DNA of 64,000 nucleotides. It comes from Paenibacillus prosopidis (GTDB lineage: Bacteria; Bacillota; Bacilli; Paenibacillales; Paenibacillaceae). The stretch covers positions 176,662 through 240,661 of the forward strand of contig NZ_QPJD01000011.1 of assembly GCF_003337375.1 (NCBI RefSeq). The letters are read 5' to 3'. Of this stretch, positions 51,154 to 60,239 are shown piece by piece. A program made the position numbers and the translations under genes. Position 1 is the first letter of the stretch. Each line of letters starts with the position of its first letter. Below the pieces are notes generated by a model that was not told the DNA's origin, did not search any database, and worked only from the letters and a program-made list of their open reading frames with translations.

Positions 51154-52734
51154 CTACCAGCCAATCACCGCGCCGTCGCACCGCGGGTCCGATCCGCCCT
51201 GCAGGAAGCCCTGCTCATCCCGCATAATGGCATGCGCATGCCCCATAATACCGTCAAAATCCTTCACTTTACGCACCAGATGCCCGGCTTGCGCCAGCGA
51301 CTCCAGCACACCGGCGGAAACGCGCCCTTCCACCTTCAGCTCCTGCGTCGGTTCGCCCCACGTCCTGCCCCACACCCAGCGCGGCTCGTTAATGGCCTGT
51401 TGAGGATCCATCCCGTAATCAATCATGCGGGTGAAAATAGCCGTCTGCGTCTGCGGCTGTCCCTCTCCGCCCTGCGTGCCGTAGAGCACGGCCGGTTTTC
51501 CGTCACGGCACGCTATTGCCGGCATTAACGTGTGGAATGTTCTTTTGCCCGGCTTTAAGCTATTTACATGGTTCGGGTCAAGCGAGAAGAATGAGCCGCG
51601 GTTTTGCAGCAGCACGCCTGTATCTCCGGCAACGACGCCCGATCCAAATTCAAAATACAAGCTCTGAATAAAGGAAATGGAATTCCCCTCCCCGTCAACG
51701 ACCGCTGCATAAGCCGTATCGCTGCCAAGCACCTCCGACTGCTCCGAGGAGGCGCGGTTTAATTCAATGGAAGCAGCAAGATTTGCGGCATAATTTTTGT
51801 CTAAAAGCCGCTCTAGCGGCACGTTCGTAAATGCGGGATCGGATAAATATTTGTTCCGGTCGCGGAAGCTCAGCTTGAGCGCTTCTACACAAAGCTGATA
51901 ATAGTCATGGGAGCCGTGCTCGATTCCGCTTAAATTAAATTGCTCTAAAATATGAAGCGCCATAATGCCGGAAAAGCCCTGCGAGTTCGGCGGCATTTGA
52001 TAAAGGGAATAGCCTCTGTAAGAGCCCTCGACCGGGGTTACCCAATCGCCGTGATGATCAGCGAAGTCGTCAGCCGTAAGCAGTCCGTCATTCCGCTGAA
52101 GGAAAGACGTTATCTCCTTAGCCGTCTCACCCTTGTAAAATTCATCGCGCCCAAACTCCGCAAGCCGCCTCAGCGTCTTCGCAAGCGCAAGCTGCTTGAA
52201 GCGTTCACCGGGCTTTTCCGCTTGCCCGCCGGGCAAATAAATATCCGCGGTCTCAAGCGTCCTGGCAAGCACCGCTTCATTGTGCACCGTATTGTTGAAT
52301 TGGTCCTTCGACATCGGAAATCCGTTTTCCGCATAGCCGATTGCCGGTGCAAGCACCCGCGCCCAGTCCAAGCGTCCATATTCACGATGAACCGCATCCC
52401 AGCCGTCAACCATGCCGGGCACTGTCACGATGCTGCCAATTCCCCGGTTCGGAATGGCTGCCGAGCCTGCGTAAGCGCTTATGTTAGCTTTATATCCGGA
52501 TCTGCCGCTCGCATTGTAGCCCCGAACCTTTCCATCCGACTGGTGATAGCTTAACCAAAAGGAGTCTCCTCCGAGACTCGTCATATGCGGATAAACGACT
52601 GCCAGGCAAGCGCTGACCGCGACAGCGGCATCAAACGCATTACCGCCTTGCTCCAAAATGCGCGCACCTGCTGCCGTAGCTAAATAATGCGGGCTGACTA
52701 CCATTGCTTTGGTACCTACTACGGACTGTTTCAC
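51154..52734 (-). CDS. ywrD: Gamma-glutamyltransferase, YwrD-like
   Basis: 526 residues (YwrD is 525) from GTG 52734, 7 bases after AGGAG. NTN-hydrolase that is cut before the catalytic Thr, here in GSDTAYAAVVDGEGN. MVVSPHYLATAAGARILEQGGNAFDAAVA and TSLGGDSFWL are family blocks. No signal peptide, so cytoplasmic, unlike secreted Ggt. Divergent from an Lrp regulator and two chromate-transporter halves, the ywr arrangement of B. subtilis. The physiological substrate is unsettled. Confidence 0.9.
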   Translation of the reverse strand: MKQSVVGTKAMVVSPHYLATAAGARILEQGGNAFDAAVAVSACLAVVYPHMTSLGGDSFWLSYHQSDGKVRGYNASGRSGYKANISAYAGSAAIPNRGIGSIVTVPGMVDGWDAVHREYGRLDWARVLAPAIGYAENGFPMSKDQFNNTVHNEAVLARTLETADIYLPGGQAEKPGERFKQLALAKTLRRLAEFGRDEFYKGETAKEITSFLQRNDGLLTADDFADHHGDWVTPVEGSYRGYSLYQMPPNSQGFSGIMALHILEQFNLSGIEHGSHDYYQLCVEALKLSFRDRNKYLSDPAFTNVPLERLLDKNYAANLAASIELNRASSEQSEVLGSDTAYAAVVDGEGNSISFIQSLYFEFGSGVVAGDTGVLLQNRGSFFSLDPNHVNSLKPGKRTFHTLMPAIACRDGKPAVLYGTQGGEGQPQTQTAIFTRMIDYGMDPQQAINEPRWVWGRTWGEPTQELKVEGRVSAGVLESLAQAGHLVRKVKDFDGIMGHAHAIMRDEQGFLQGGSDPRCDGAVIGW

Positions 52735-52889
52735 AGCACCACTCCTAAAAAGTTTTAACAAACAAGCATTTGCTACGAATGATAGATTACCTAACACCAT
52801 TCTCTAACTTTAAAATACCACCCCGCTAGATGATAGGCAACTAAAATGTAACCATTTTTCATATATTGTATTGAAAACGAATGTTATTG

Positions 52890-52905
52890 TGTATATATTT
52901 ATACA
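52890..52905. promoter_or_regulatory. AT-rich palindrome between ywrD and Lrp gene
   Basis: TGTATA-TATT-TATACA, a perfect 6-4-6 repeat in the divergent promoter region, size and composition compatible with an Lrp/AsnC-family operator. Confidence 0.45.
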
Positions 52906-52976
52906 TATGGTAATAAAAATCCGATATTACAAGACACCTTGAAATAAGATCCGACTGAAATGGAGATGATCCGCAA

Positions 52977-53459
52977 GTGCAATCCAAACCGCCTGAAGAA
53001 CAATTGACAATAGAAATCGACGATATTGATCGTAAAATCATTTCTTCCCTTAATTTTAATGGTAGGATTTCTTACACAGACCTGGCAAAGGAAATCGGAT
53101 TATCACGTGTAGCCGTCCAAGCCAGAATTAACGCATTAATGGATGCAGGCGTCATCGAACGGTTCACGGCAGTCATCAATCCGGAGAAAATCGGTATTCA
53201 CGTATCCGCCTTTTTTAACGTAGAAGTCGAGCCTAAGCATCTGCATGCCGTTGCCGATCAGCTGTCCACGGAACCTTTTGTCACAAGCCTTTACCATATG
53301 ACGGGGCCGAGCAAATTGCATATGCACGGGCTGTTCCGCAACAATCAGGAGATGGAGCTCTTTCTTAGAGAGAAGCTGTATACGTTACCTGGCATTATGA
53401 GCGTCGACTGCCAGGTGCTTATAAACCGCTATAAGAGCCGAATGGGGATGAGGCTGTAG
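52977..53459 (+). CDS. ywrC: Lrp/AsnC-family regulator, YwrC-like
   Basis: 160 residues from GTG 52977. AsnC-type HTH ([39 protein letters not shown]) followed by the RAM ligand-binding domain ([27 protein letters not shown]). The stop directly precedes the first chromate-transporter gene, so they form an operon. YwrC of B. subtilis represses its own operon and is linked to chromate. The palindrome at 52890-52905 is a candidate site. Confidence 0.88.
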   Translation: MQSKPPEEQLTIEIDDIDRKIISSLNFNGRISYTDLAKEIGLSRVAVQARINALMDAGVIERFTAVINPEKIGIHVSAFFNVEVEPKHLHAVADQLSTEPFVTSLYHMTGPSKLHMHGLFRNNQEMELFLREKLYTLPGIMSVDCQVLINRYKSRMGMRL

Positions 53460-54098
53460 ATGTTGGGAAGCAAATGGATGGACAACTCTTACATGCAGCT
53501 AACGTGGGCGATGATGAAGACGGGAATTATCGGCTATGGAGGGGGACCCTCGGTTATTCCATTAATACGTTATGAGGCTGTTACGAATTATAAATGGCTG
53601 GAAGACGAGGAATTCGGAGAAATACTGGCCTTAGCGAATGCGCTGCCGGGCCCGATCGCCACGAAAATGGCCGCTTACCTTGGTTACCGGGAGAAAGGTA
53701 CGCTCGGAGCAATCGTATCGGTACTCGCACATATCGTCCCTTCCGGTATAGCGATGATTTTGCTGCTGACATTTGTACAGTATTTGAGCAGCGCCGCTTT
53801 CATACAAGGGATGATCGGCGCGGTAACGCCCGTCATTGCCGTCATGCTCGGCATGATGGCCTACGAATTCGGCGAACGGGCGGTCAAAGGACTGGGCAAA
53901 TACGTAGGCTTCGGCTTCTTCGCTTTAGCTTTCGGACTGCTGCAAGGCATTCGTATCCACCCTGCTATCGTCATTATTTTATTCCTCGGCTACGGCGCTT
54001 TTCACCTGCGGACAGTTGCCGCCCTTCAGCGGCGAAAGCAGCGGAAGCAGCAGCAAACAGTGCAGCACAAGGAGGGCGTAACGCGTGGAATGGATTAA
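53460..54098 (+). CDS. ywrB: Short-chain chromate transporter subunit, N-type
   Basis: 212 residues with the CHR-family markers MMKTGIIGYGGGPSVIPLI and LALANALPGPIATKMAAYLGY, and about five to six membrane helices. Short-chain CHR proteins work as pairs, and this is one half, coupled by an immediate ATG after the ywrC stop. It would export chromate driven by ion gradients, or another oxyanion. Overlaps the next gene by 14 bases. Confidence 0.88.
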   Translation: MLGSKWMDNSYMQLTWAMMKTGIIGYGGGPSVIPLIRYEAVTNYKWLEDEEFGEILALANALPGPIATKMAAYLGYREKGTLGAIVSVLAHIVPSGIAMILLLTFVQYLSSAAFIQGMIGAVTPVIAVMLGMMAYEFGERAVKGLGKYVGFGFFALAFGLLQGIRIHPAIVIILFLGYGAFHLRTVAALQRRKQRKQQQTVQHKEGVTRGMD

Positions 54099-54630
54099 TT
54101 TAATAATCGGATTCTTTATTGCCAACGTGCTTGGATATGGCGGCGGGCCGGCATCGATTCCGCTTATGTACCGGGAAATCGTAACCAATCACGAGTGGAC
54201 GACACCCGTCGAATTTTCAAATATACTGGCTTTAGGTAACGCGCTCCCGGGTCCCATCGCAACGAAGATCGCCGCGTTCGTTGGCTACGACGTCGGCGGC
54301 TGGGTCGGTTCGATTGTTGCTTTGGCGGCAACGATCATTCCATCCGCAGCAGCGCTGATCCTTCTGCTCAACGTGCTGCAGCGCCATCGCCAATCGTCGG
54401 TCGTCAAAGGAATGACGCTGCTCGTGCAGCCGGTCATCGCCATCATGATGCTGCTCCTAACCTGGCAAATGGCCGAAAGCTCCGTTGAATCGATCGGCAT
54501 TATCCAATCGCTCATCATAGCAGCTTTCGCATTCTGGGCAATGCAGTTCCGCAAGATCCATCCGGCAATCGTAATCGTTGTCGCCTTCGCGTATGGCGGA
54601 CTCGTGATTCCCCATTTGAATGTGCTGTAG
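54085..54630 (+). CDS. ywrA: Short-chain chromate transporter subunit, C-type
   Basis: 181 residues from GTG 54085, 9 bases after GGAGG. CHR-family domain: NVLGYGGGPASIPLMYREI, LALGNALPGPIATKIAAFVGY, several membrane helices. Second half of the paired transporter. Followed by a strong bidirectional-looking terminator. Confidence 0.88.
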   Translation: MEWINLIIGFFIANVLGYGGGPASIPLMYREIVTNHEWTTPVEFSNILALGNALPGPIATKIAAFVGYDVGGWVGSIVALAATIIPSAAALILLLNVLQRHRQSSVVKGMTLLVQPVIAIMMLLLTWQMAESSVESIGIIQSLIIAAFAFWAMQFRKIHPAIVIVVAFAYGGLVIPHLNVL

Positions 54631-54637
54631 CTGTTAA

Positions 54638-54685
54638 AAAGGACCTTCATCCCGTTAAGATCTCTTATCGGGATGAAGGTCCTTT
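54638..54685. terminator. Terminator between ywrA and deacetylase gene
   Basis: 17-bp perfect stem AAAGGACCTTCATCCCG/CGGGATGAAGGTCCTTT between converging genes. Confidence 0.8.
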
Positions 54686-54717
54686 ATCTCCGGCGCAGTC
54701 TGAACCCGCTTCTGCCG

Positions 54718-55590
54718 TTACTTCAAATCGATCATATCGGGGACCGTCACAAAGTTGATGCCATCTTGTTTAAGCTTTTCGACAATGCGGGAAATAGCTT
54801 CTACCGTTCCGGTCAGATCCTCGCCTTGCCCTCCTGCGGAATGCTGTAAAATAATACTTCCCGTTCCCGTTTGAGTCATTACATTCGTATAGACTTCATC
54901 GGCGTTTAACCCTTTCCAGTCCAATGAGTCGACATTCCAATTAATCACTTTCTTGTGATTTCCGGCCAGCCATAAAATCTGGTCTTCACTAATGGCCCCG
55001 TATGGCGGTCTGAAAAGGGAAGGCAAATAGCCCACATAGGAGCGAATGATCTTATCCGTACGGATAATCTGTTCCTGAAATTCGGCATCCGAAAGCTTCG
55101 GACATTTAGGGTGGTTGTAAGTGTGATTTCCTACGGCATGACCTTCATCAATTATTCTTTGGAATACTTCAGGGTTAGCCTCGATCCGGTTGCCTACGAC
55201 AAAAAAAGTGGCGTGAATGCCTGCTTTCTTCAGTTCGTCAAGCACACGGGGCGTGAACTCCGCATCAGGACCGTCATCAAACGTGAGCGCTACCTCTCTT
55301 CTGTCCGTTTTCCCATTCAACAGAAATGTGCTTGAATATTTTTTCCGCAAATCTTCAAGCGTCAGGGAATCGGCCTTTCGGAAAGTCTTCTCGGAACCAT
55401 CTGTAAGTTTCGGGGTATCGTCGTCAGTTTGCAGCTGCCGTATACGTTTGTTTTCTCCAACATCCAGCTGTTTTTGTTCGGTCAAATTCCGATTTTCATT
55501 CGTCCGTGCTTGATTCCCGTCTGTTTGCGCACAAGCGGTTAACGTCAGTATACAGCCAAATGCAATAGCAACTAATCGTAACTTCTTCAT
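54718..55590 (-). CDS. Polysaccharide deacetylase lipoprotein
   Basis: 290 residues. Lipoprotein signal with lipobox LTACAQ, then a polar linker and a NodB/carbohydrate-esterase 4 domain. Motifs: TFDDGPD (motif 1), HTYNHP (motif 2, zinc His pair), RPPYG (motif 3), and IILQHSAGG near the end. It removes acetyl or N-acetyl groups from peptidoglycan or a wall glycan at the cell surface. AAGGAG-type site before ATG 55590. Stand-alone between terminators. Confidence 0.9.
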   Translation of the reverse strand: MKKLRLVAIAFGCILTLTACAQTDGNQARTNENRNLTEQKQLDVGENKRIRQLQTDDDTPKLTDGSEKTFRKADSLTLEDLRKKYSSTFLLNGKTDRREVALTFDDGPDAEFTPRVLDELKKAGIHATFFVVGNRIEANPEVFQRIIDEGHAVGNHTYNHPKCPKLSDAEFQEQIIRTDKIIRSYVGYLPSLFRPPYGAISEDQILWLAGNHKKVINWNVDSLDWKGLNADEVYTNVMTQTGTGSIILQHSAGGQGEDLTGTVEAISRIVEKLKQDGINFVTVPDMIDLK

Positions 55591-55672
55591 CTGATTTCTT
55601 TTCTCCTTACAGCTGGAATTAAACCACTACATAGAGTTTCAAAAAAACCATTCTCTATACATTTAAAGAAAA

Positions 55673-55736
55673 CAAAAAAACAGCTAGCCCGGGAGGATCC
55701 TCGTTCTCCGTGGTCAGCTGTTTTTTGATTTTTGAT
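55673..55736 (-). terminator. Terminator after TIM-barrel gene
   Basis: AAAAAACAGCT pairs with AGCTGTTTTTT around a loop of about 40 bases with some inner pairing. It follows the minus-strand gene ending at 55742. Confidence 0.55.
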
Positions 55737-55741
55737 TAAAG

Positions 55742-56566
55742 TTAAACCCGCCCGCGAATCTCATCAATATACGCCTTGGACTGCGCCATTTGATGCTCCT
55801 TCGCTTCCTCCATGATGATATAAGCGTGCGGCTTATATTGATTAAGCAGCTTCATGTACAGCTCATAATTCATCGTACCGAATCCGGCAGGCACCGTACT
55901 TAGGCTGCCGTCCTCAAGCAGAAAACGATCCTTCGCATGGGCCGCGATAATACGGTCGCCAAGCAGCTCGAACGCTTGCTCGATCACTTCATTTTGCCGC
56001 GCAAAATTTTCAGCCGTCAGCAGGTTGCCGGGGTCGAGCACGACGCCGATATTGGAGGAAGGAACCTCCTCCAGCATCCGCGCAAGCTCAGGCGCTGTAC
56101 CGATCAAATGCCCGCTTGCCGCTTCCAGCCCGATAAATACGCCCCACTTCTCTGCTTCCTCCACTAGCTCCTCTAGCGTCTCTTTCATTATCAACCAATC
56201 ACGAGCGGTGTACTCATCGCCTTCATTCCGCCCGGTTTCCGCAGCTACCATAGGCGCTCCGAAAAACTTCGCGTATCGCAGCAGCTCCTTAAAACGATTG
56301 GCGTTTTGGCGGCGCCGCTCCTCGTTGCGGTCGAACAAATGGACATAACAGCCGAGCACCGAAATCGCAACGCCATGCTTATCGAATTGCTCGCCAATTG
56401 CATTCGCAAGGCCCGGACTCAAATTGCCGGGCTTGCTGAAATCGACATCGCTAATTGCTTTCCACAAAGCGAGCTGTACATGGCTGAAGCCGCCCGCCGC
56501 TACTTTTGGAGCAAGCTCCTTGTATGGCAAACTCCCGAATAAATGAGCTAATACACCGACTGACAT
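55742..56566 (-). CDS. Sugar phosphate isomerase/epimerase-like TIM-barrel protein
   Basis: 274 residues of the xylose-isomerase-like/AP endonuclease 2 barrel family. Metal-binding residues appear in GAPMVAAETGR, WGVFIGLEAASGHL, IGVVLDPGNLL, RIIAAHAKDR and YIIMEEAKEH. Typical of enzymes that isomerise or epimerise inositol, sugar acids or related compounds. Start ATG 56566. The next gene upstream on this strand, 18 bases away, is a YidC-type insertase, unrelated in function. Confidence 0.8.
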   Translation of the reverse strand: MSVGVLAHLFGSLPYKELAPKVAAGGFSHVQLALWKAISDVDFSKPGNLSPGLANAIGEQFDKHGVAISVLGCYVHLFDRNEERRRQNANRFKELLRYAKFFGAPMVAAETGRNEGDEYTARDWLIMKETLEELVEEAEKWGVFIGLEAASGHLIGTAPELARMLEEVPSSNIGVVLDPGNLLTAENFARQNEVIEQAFELLGDRIIAAHAKDRFLLEDGSLSTVPAGFGTMNYELYMKLLNQYKPHAYIIMEEAKEHQMAQSKAYIDEIRGRV

Positions 56567-56584
56567 CTGATCGTCTCCTTCGTT

Positions 56585-57415
56585 TTATGCGCCGCCTTTA
56601 AGCGCGACTTCCTGCACTTTCGGCGCCGGATACACTTTTTTGGCTAGATAGGATTGCGCAATCATGAACAAACCGCCCGTCACCCAGTACAGAGATATGG
56701 CAGCAGGAGCAGATAAAGCAAATACGCCCATTAAAACCGGGGATAAGTACCCCATAAAAGCAAGCTGCTTCAGCTGCGCGGAATCCGTCCCCGGCTGCGT
56801 CGTCTGCGAAACCTTGAATTGGATAAAATAAACAACCGCCGCTAAAATAGGAAGCACAATATCCGGCGCGCCTAGTTGGAACCAGAGAAAGGAATGCCCG
56901 GCCAGCTCCGGCGTCAGCTTGATCGCGGAATACAAGCCCGTCAAAATCGGCAGCTGAATGAGCATCGGCAAGCAGCCGATCGCAAGCGGATTGACCTGAT
57001 GCTTCTGGTACAGCTGCATCGTCTCCTGCTGCAGCTTCTGCTTGGACTCCGTATCCGACTTCCCTTTGAACTTCTCCTGAAGCTGCTTAAGCTCCGGCTG
57101 CAGCACCGTCATCTTCTGCCTCATTTGATGCTGAGAGCGATATTGACGCATCATGAGCGGCAACAACGCCAGTCGAATGATGAGCGTAATACCGATTATC
57201 GCGATACCGTAGTTGCCGTGGAACATGCCGGCAAGGTATTGAAGAACAGCAGAGAGCGGATAAATGACATAGTGGTTAAACACGCCCGGCGTATTTCCGT
57301 CGATCGTTCCGCTCGCCGTACTGCAGCCGCTTACGAGAAGCAAGCAAGCCAGCAGCATACCGGCTAATATCATACGTCCATATTTTAATGAAGGGAATAC
57401 ATTGTTCTTTTGCAT
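56585..57415 (-). CDS. YidC/Oxa1-type membrane protein insertase
   Basis: 276 residues. Lipoprotein signal (LLACLLLVSGCS), then five membrane helices. The conserved catalytic Arg is in IRLALLPLMMRQY, with the cytoplasmic coil QPELKQLQEKFKGK after it. NPLAIGCLPMLIQLPIL and LYWVTGGLFMIAQ are the family blocks. It inserts membrane proteins with or without SecYEG, and resembles the spore-former SpoIIIJ/YqjG class. GAGGAGG lies before ATG 57415. Overlaps the upstream small membrane gene. Confidence 0.93.
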   Translation of the reverse strand: MQKNNVFPSLKYGRMILAGMLLACLLLVSGCSTASGTIDGNTPGVFNHYVIYPLSAVLQYLAGMFHGNYGIAIIGITLIIRLALLPLMMRQYRSQHQMRQKMTVLQPELKQLQEKFKGKSDTESKQKLQQETMQLYQKHQVNPLAIGCLPMLIQLPILTGLYSAIKLTPELAGHSFLWFQLGAPDIVLPILAAVVYFIQFKVSQTTQPGTDSAQLKQLAFMGYLSPVLMGVFALSAPAAISLYWVTGGLFMIAQSYLAKKVYPAPKVQEVALKGGA

Positions 57416-57708
57416 AGAAATCCTCCTCGTTTGTTTGAAAATAGCTGGGCAAACGAGGCGGAGCAGTCTGCTATGTCGTCATCGGGCGATTCTTTTCTTT
57501 TTACTTTTCTGGCTAGCCAATGATGAATCGGAACGGTACGGATAAGCACGCGGGGCAGTGCAATAAACAGGATGCTTACGACTTGATTCCATTCCCAATA
57601 TTCAGATGCCCCTGAATGTAAATGCGAGGCATAGGCGTAAGCCAAGGTGTAAAGCAAGCTAATGGAAAACAAATACGGTATGACGTCATGCAGCTCAAGC
57701 TCGAACAA
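57385..57708 (-). CDS. Small membrane protein overlapping yidC-type gene
   Basis: About 107 residues from TTG 57708, 8 bases after GGAGG. Probable membrane helices VIPYLFSISLLYTLAYAYA and NQVVSILFIALPRVLIRTV, with a polar C-terminal tail that overlaps the insertase start by 31 bases. No family recognised. The overlap suggests translational coupling. A companion gene for the insertase is possible but unproven. Confidence 0.5.
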   Translation of the reverse strand: MFELELHDVIPYLFSISLLYTLAYAYASHLHSGASEYWEWNQVVSILFIALPRVLIRTVPIHHWLARKVKRKESPDDDIADCSASFAQLFSNKRGGFLCKRTMYSLH

Positions 57709-57880
57709 TGTATTCACCTCCCTTCCTTATTAGAATCTTTCTTGTTATACGATGCACGCTAAGCGCCGTTTCGCCCAAACCGTACTTTTCCCAAGAAAAT
57801 AGATTCCCTTGCTTATGGATACAATAACAGTAATTCTTAACCAGTTATGGAAGCCGCAATAAAATCGTTCTACTTGGTTA

Positions 57881-57910
57881 TTTACAAATGGATAGACGAG
57901 ATCATATAAT
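57881..57910 (+). promoter_or_regulatory. Sigma-A promoter of amino-acid transporter
   Basis: TTTACA (57881-57886), 18 bases, TATAAT (57905-57910), 43 bases before the ATG. Divergent from the small membrane protein. Confidence 0.7.
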
Positions 57911-57953
57911 TTCTAAGTTGTAGAGAAACTGAGATTAAAAGAAAGAGGACAAT

Positions 57954-59453
57954 ATGAACAGAAAAAAGCTGAAAGTCATTTATTTTTCGCTCATCGCCTT
58001 CGTGGTTCTGTTTCTGGCTATTGGACAAGCGTTGCCACTGGGAGCAAATGACTCTCGTACGGTAAGCGCGGCAAGCGCTGCCGATGCTCCGGCTGAAGGC
58101 CAGAAAAAGAAGCTCGTGATGGGCACGTCGGCCGATTATCCGCCCTATGAAAGTGTAGACGCGAAAAACAACGGTGAAATCATTGGTTTAGATATTGATA
58201 TAGCCAAGTATATCACCAGCCAGCTCGGATATGAACTTGAGATCGCAAACATGGATTTCAACGGCCTCATTGCCGCGCTTCAAACCGGTCGGGTCGATTT
58301 CGTTATGTCCGCTATGTCCGCAACGGACGAGCGCAGGCAAAACGTCGATTTCTCCGACTTCTATTACGCTGCCCGCAATACGATCGTATCCAAGAAGTCT
58401 GCGCCGCTTGAATCGGAAGAGTCGCTTGCAGGCAAACGGGTCGGGGCACAGCTAGGCTCTACGCAGGATCTGTACGCTGAAACGATTGAAGGCGCAGAGC
58501 TCAAGAAGCTGAACAAAATTCCCGATCTTATCCAAGAGTTGAATTCCGGCCGCATCGATGCTGCCATCGTAGAGGATGCTGTCGCCGTCGAAATGACGAA
58601 CGCGAACCCCGGTTTGACGATGCATTTCCTTCCTGCGGACTCCGCTGAGAATGGCTATGCCATCGCGTTTCCGAAGGAGTCGGCGCTCGTTAGCGATTTT
58701 AACGGCGTGCTGGCGGAAATGGCCGAAAACGGCAAGCTTGAGGAAATCACTCAAAAGTGGTTTTCCGATGAGAAGGAACAGTCCAATAGGCTGCTAAACA
58801 TCGACTTTAGTGTATTGCAGGGTTATATCCCCTACCTTCTAAAAGGTGTCTACGTGACACTGCTCTTTACGCTTGTGTCAGCGCTTTTCGGCCTTGTGTG
58901 GGGAACGATTTTGTCGTTATTCAAAATATCCGGCATCAAGCCGCTCGAGTGGTTCGCTACTGCTTATACATCGGTATTCCGCGGGACGCCGCTGCTTGTT
59001 CAGCTTACTATTATTTATTTCGCGACACCGCAGCTTTTCAATTACGACATACCTGCGCTAATGGCAGCAGGACTTGCATTCGGTCTTAACTCTGCCGCTT
59101 ATTTGTCCGAAACGATCCGCGGCGGTATTCTGGCCGTCGATAAAGGTCAACGCGAGGCCGCTATAGCGCTCGGCGTCCCTTACCGCAAGATGATGATCCG
59201 CATCATTTTCCCGCAGGCTCTGCGTAATATTTTGCCGGCCCTCGTGAACGAATGCGTTGCTTTGCTTAAGGAATCTTCGCTCGTGTCCGTTATCGGCGTA
59301 ACCGACTTGATGCGGCGCGCTGACGTTGTGCGGTCGATCGAGTTCCGCTCGTTAGAAGCGCTGCTGTTCATCGCAGCGATTTACTATGTACTCGTGCTCA
59401 TTTTAACCTCGTTCGCCCGTAAGCTTGAAAGGAGGCTGCGCCGCAGTGATTAA
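57954..59453 (+). CDS. Fused amino-acid-binding protein and ABC permease
   Basis: 499 residues. Signal sequence (residues 1-30), an extracellular solute-binding domain (about 50-280: LVMGTSADYPPYESVD, GLDIDIAKYI, GRVDFVMSAMSATDERR, the family-3 polar amino-acid pattern), then a permease domain (about 290-499) with the ABC loop EAAIALGVPYRKMMIRIIFPQALRNILP. One polypeptide replaces separate binding and membrane subunits, as in GlnPH-type transporters. The ATPase gene follows with an 8-base overlap. Likely imports glutamine or another polar amino acid. Substrate not fixed. Confidence 0.92.
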   Translation: MNRKKLKVIYFSLIAFVVLFLAIGQALPLGANDSRTVSAASAADAPAEGQKKKLVMGTSADYPPYESVDAKNNGEIIGLDIDIAKYITSQLGYELEIANMDFNGLIAALQTGRVDFVMSAMSATDERRQNVDFSDFYYAARNTIVSKKSAPLESEESLAGKRVGAQLGSTQDLYAETIEGAELKKLNKIPDLIQELNSGRIDAAIVEDAVAVEMTNANPGLTMHFLPADSAENGYAIAFPKESALVSDFNGVLAEMAENGKLEEITQKWFSDEKEQSNRLLNIDFSVLQGYIPYLLKGVYVTLLFTLVSALFGLVWGTILSLFKISGIKPLEWFATAYTSVFRGTPLLVQLTIIYFATPQLFNYDIPALMAAGLAFGLNSAAYLSETIRGGILAVDKGQREAAIALGVPYRKMMIRIIFPQALRNILPALVNECVALLKESSLVSVIGVTDLMRRADVVRSIEFRSLEALLFIAAIYYVLVLILTSFARKLERRLRRSD

Positions 59454-60168
59454 TGTAACCGACTTAACCAAAACGTTCGGCAAAAATCAAGTACTTAAAG
59501 GAATCACAACAACGGTAGAACGCGGAGAGGTAGTTGCGCTAATCGGCCCTTCGGGCTCCGGCAAATCCACCTTTCTGCGCTGCTTGAATATGCTTGAGAC
59601 GCCGACTTCCGGCGCTATTACGATTGACGGGACTGCGATCACCGATCCGAAAACCGATATAGCCCGCGTGCGGCAGCGTATCGGAATGGTGTTTCAGCAC
59701 TTCCATCTGTTTCCGCATATGACTGCCATCGACAACATTACTTTCGCGCCGACCCAGGTCAAAGGGATGCCGCTTGAAGAAGCGCGCAAGAAAGCGAAGG
59801 AGCTGCTTGCACGCGTGGGCCTTTCAGACAAAGCGGACAGCTACCCGTCCCGCTTGTCCGGCGGTCAGAAGCAGCGTGTTGCTATCGCCCGCAGTCTCGC
59901 GATGGAGCCCGACATCATGCTGTTCGATGAACCGACTTCGGCACTCGATCCCGAGATGGTGAAGGAAGTGCTGAACGTCATTCGCAGCCTCGCGGACAGC
60001 GGCATGACGATGCTCATCGTGACGCATGAAATGAAGTTTGCCCGCGAAGCGGCGGACACGATCTACTTCCTCGATGACGGCAAGCTCGTCGAACGGACGA
60101 AGCCGGAGCAGTTTTTCACCAAGCCGCAAAGCGAACGCGCCGCGCGGTTTCTGGAGCAGGTGCTGTAA
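59446..60168 (+). CDS. Amino-acid ABC transporter ATPase, GlnQ-type
   Basis: 240 residues from GTG 59446 after GGAGG, overlapping the previous stop by 8 bases. Walker A GPSGSGKST, Q-loop VFQHFHLFPH, signature LSGGQKQR, Walker B IMLFDEPTSALDP, H-loop VTHEMKFAREAADT. Standard polar amino-acid transporter ATPase that energises the fused permease. Ends at a strong terminator. Confidence 0.95.
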   Translation: MINVTDLTKTFGKNQVLKGITTTVERGEVVALIGPSGSGKSTFLRCLNMLETPTSGAITIDGTAITDPKTDIARVRQRIGMVFQHFHLFPHMTAIDNITFAPTQVKGMPLEEARKKAKELLARVGLSDKADSYPSRLSGGQKQRVAIARSLAMEPDIMLFDEPTSALDPEMVKEVLNVIRSLADSGMTMLIVTHEMKFAREAADTIYFLDDGKLVERTKPEQFFTKPQSERAARFLEQVL

Positions 60169-60192
60169 CTGGGTTGATAATAAATTTTAAGC

Positions 60193-60227
60193 AAAAGCTC
60201 TGCGGCTGGAACGGCCGCAGAGCTTTT
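60193..60227 (+). terminator. Terminator of amino-acid transporter operon
   Basis: AAAAGCTCTGCGGC/GCCGCAGAGCTTTT, a 14-bp stem with a short loop and further T. Confidence 0.85.
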
Positions 60228-60239
60228 TTTCATTAAACC

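Noticed and set aside
54718..60168. Search for tRNA, rRNA or CRISPR arrays in intergenic regions
   Set aside because: No cloverleaf with CCA, conserved rRNA segment or regular spacer-repeat pattern was seen here or elsewhere in the window.
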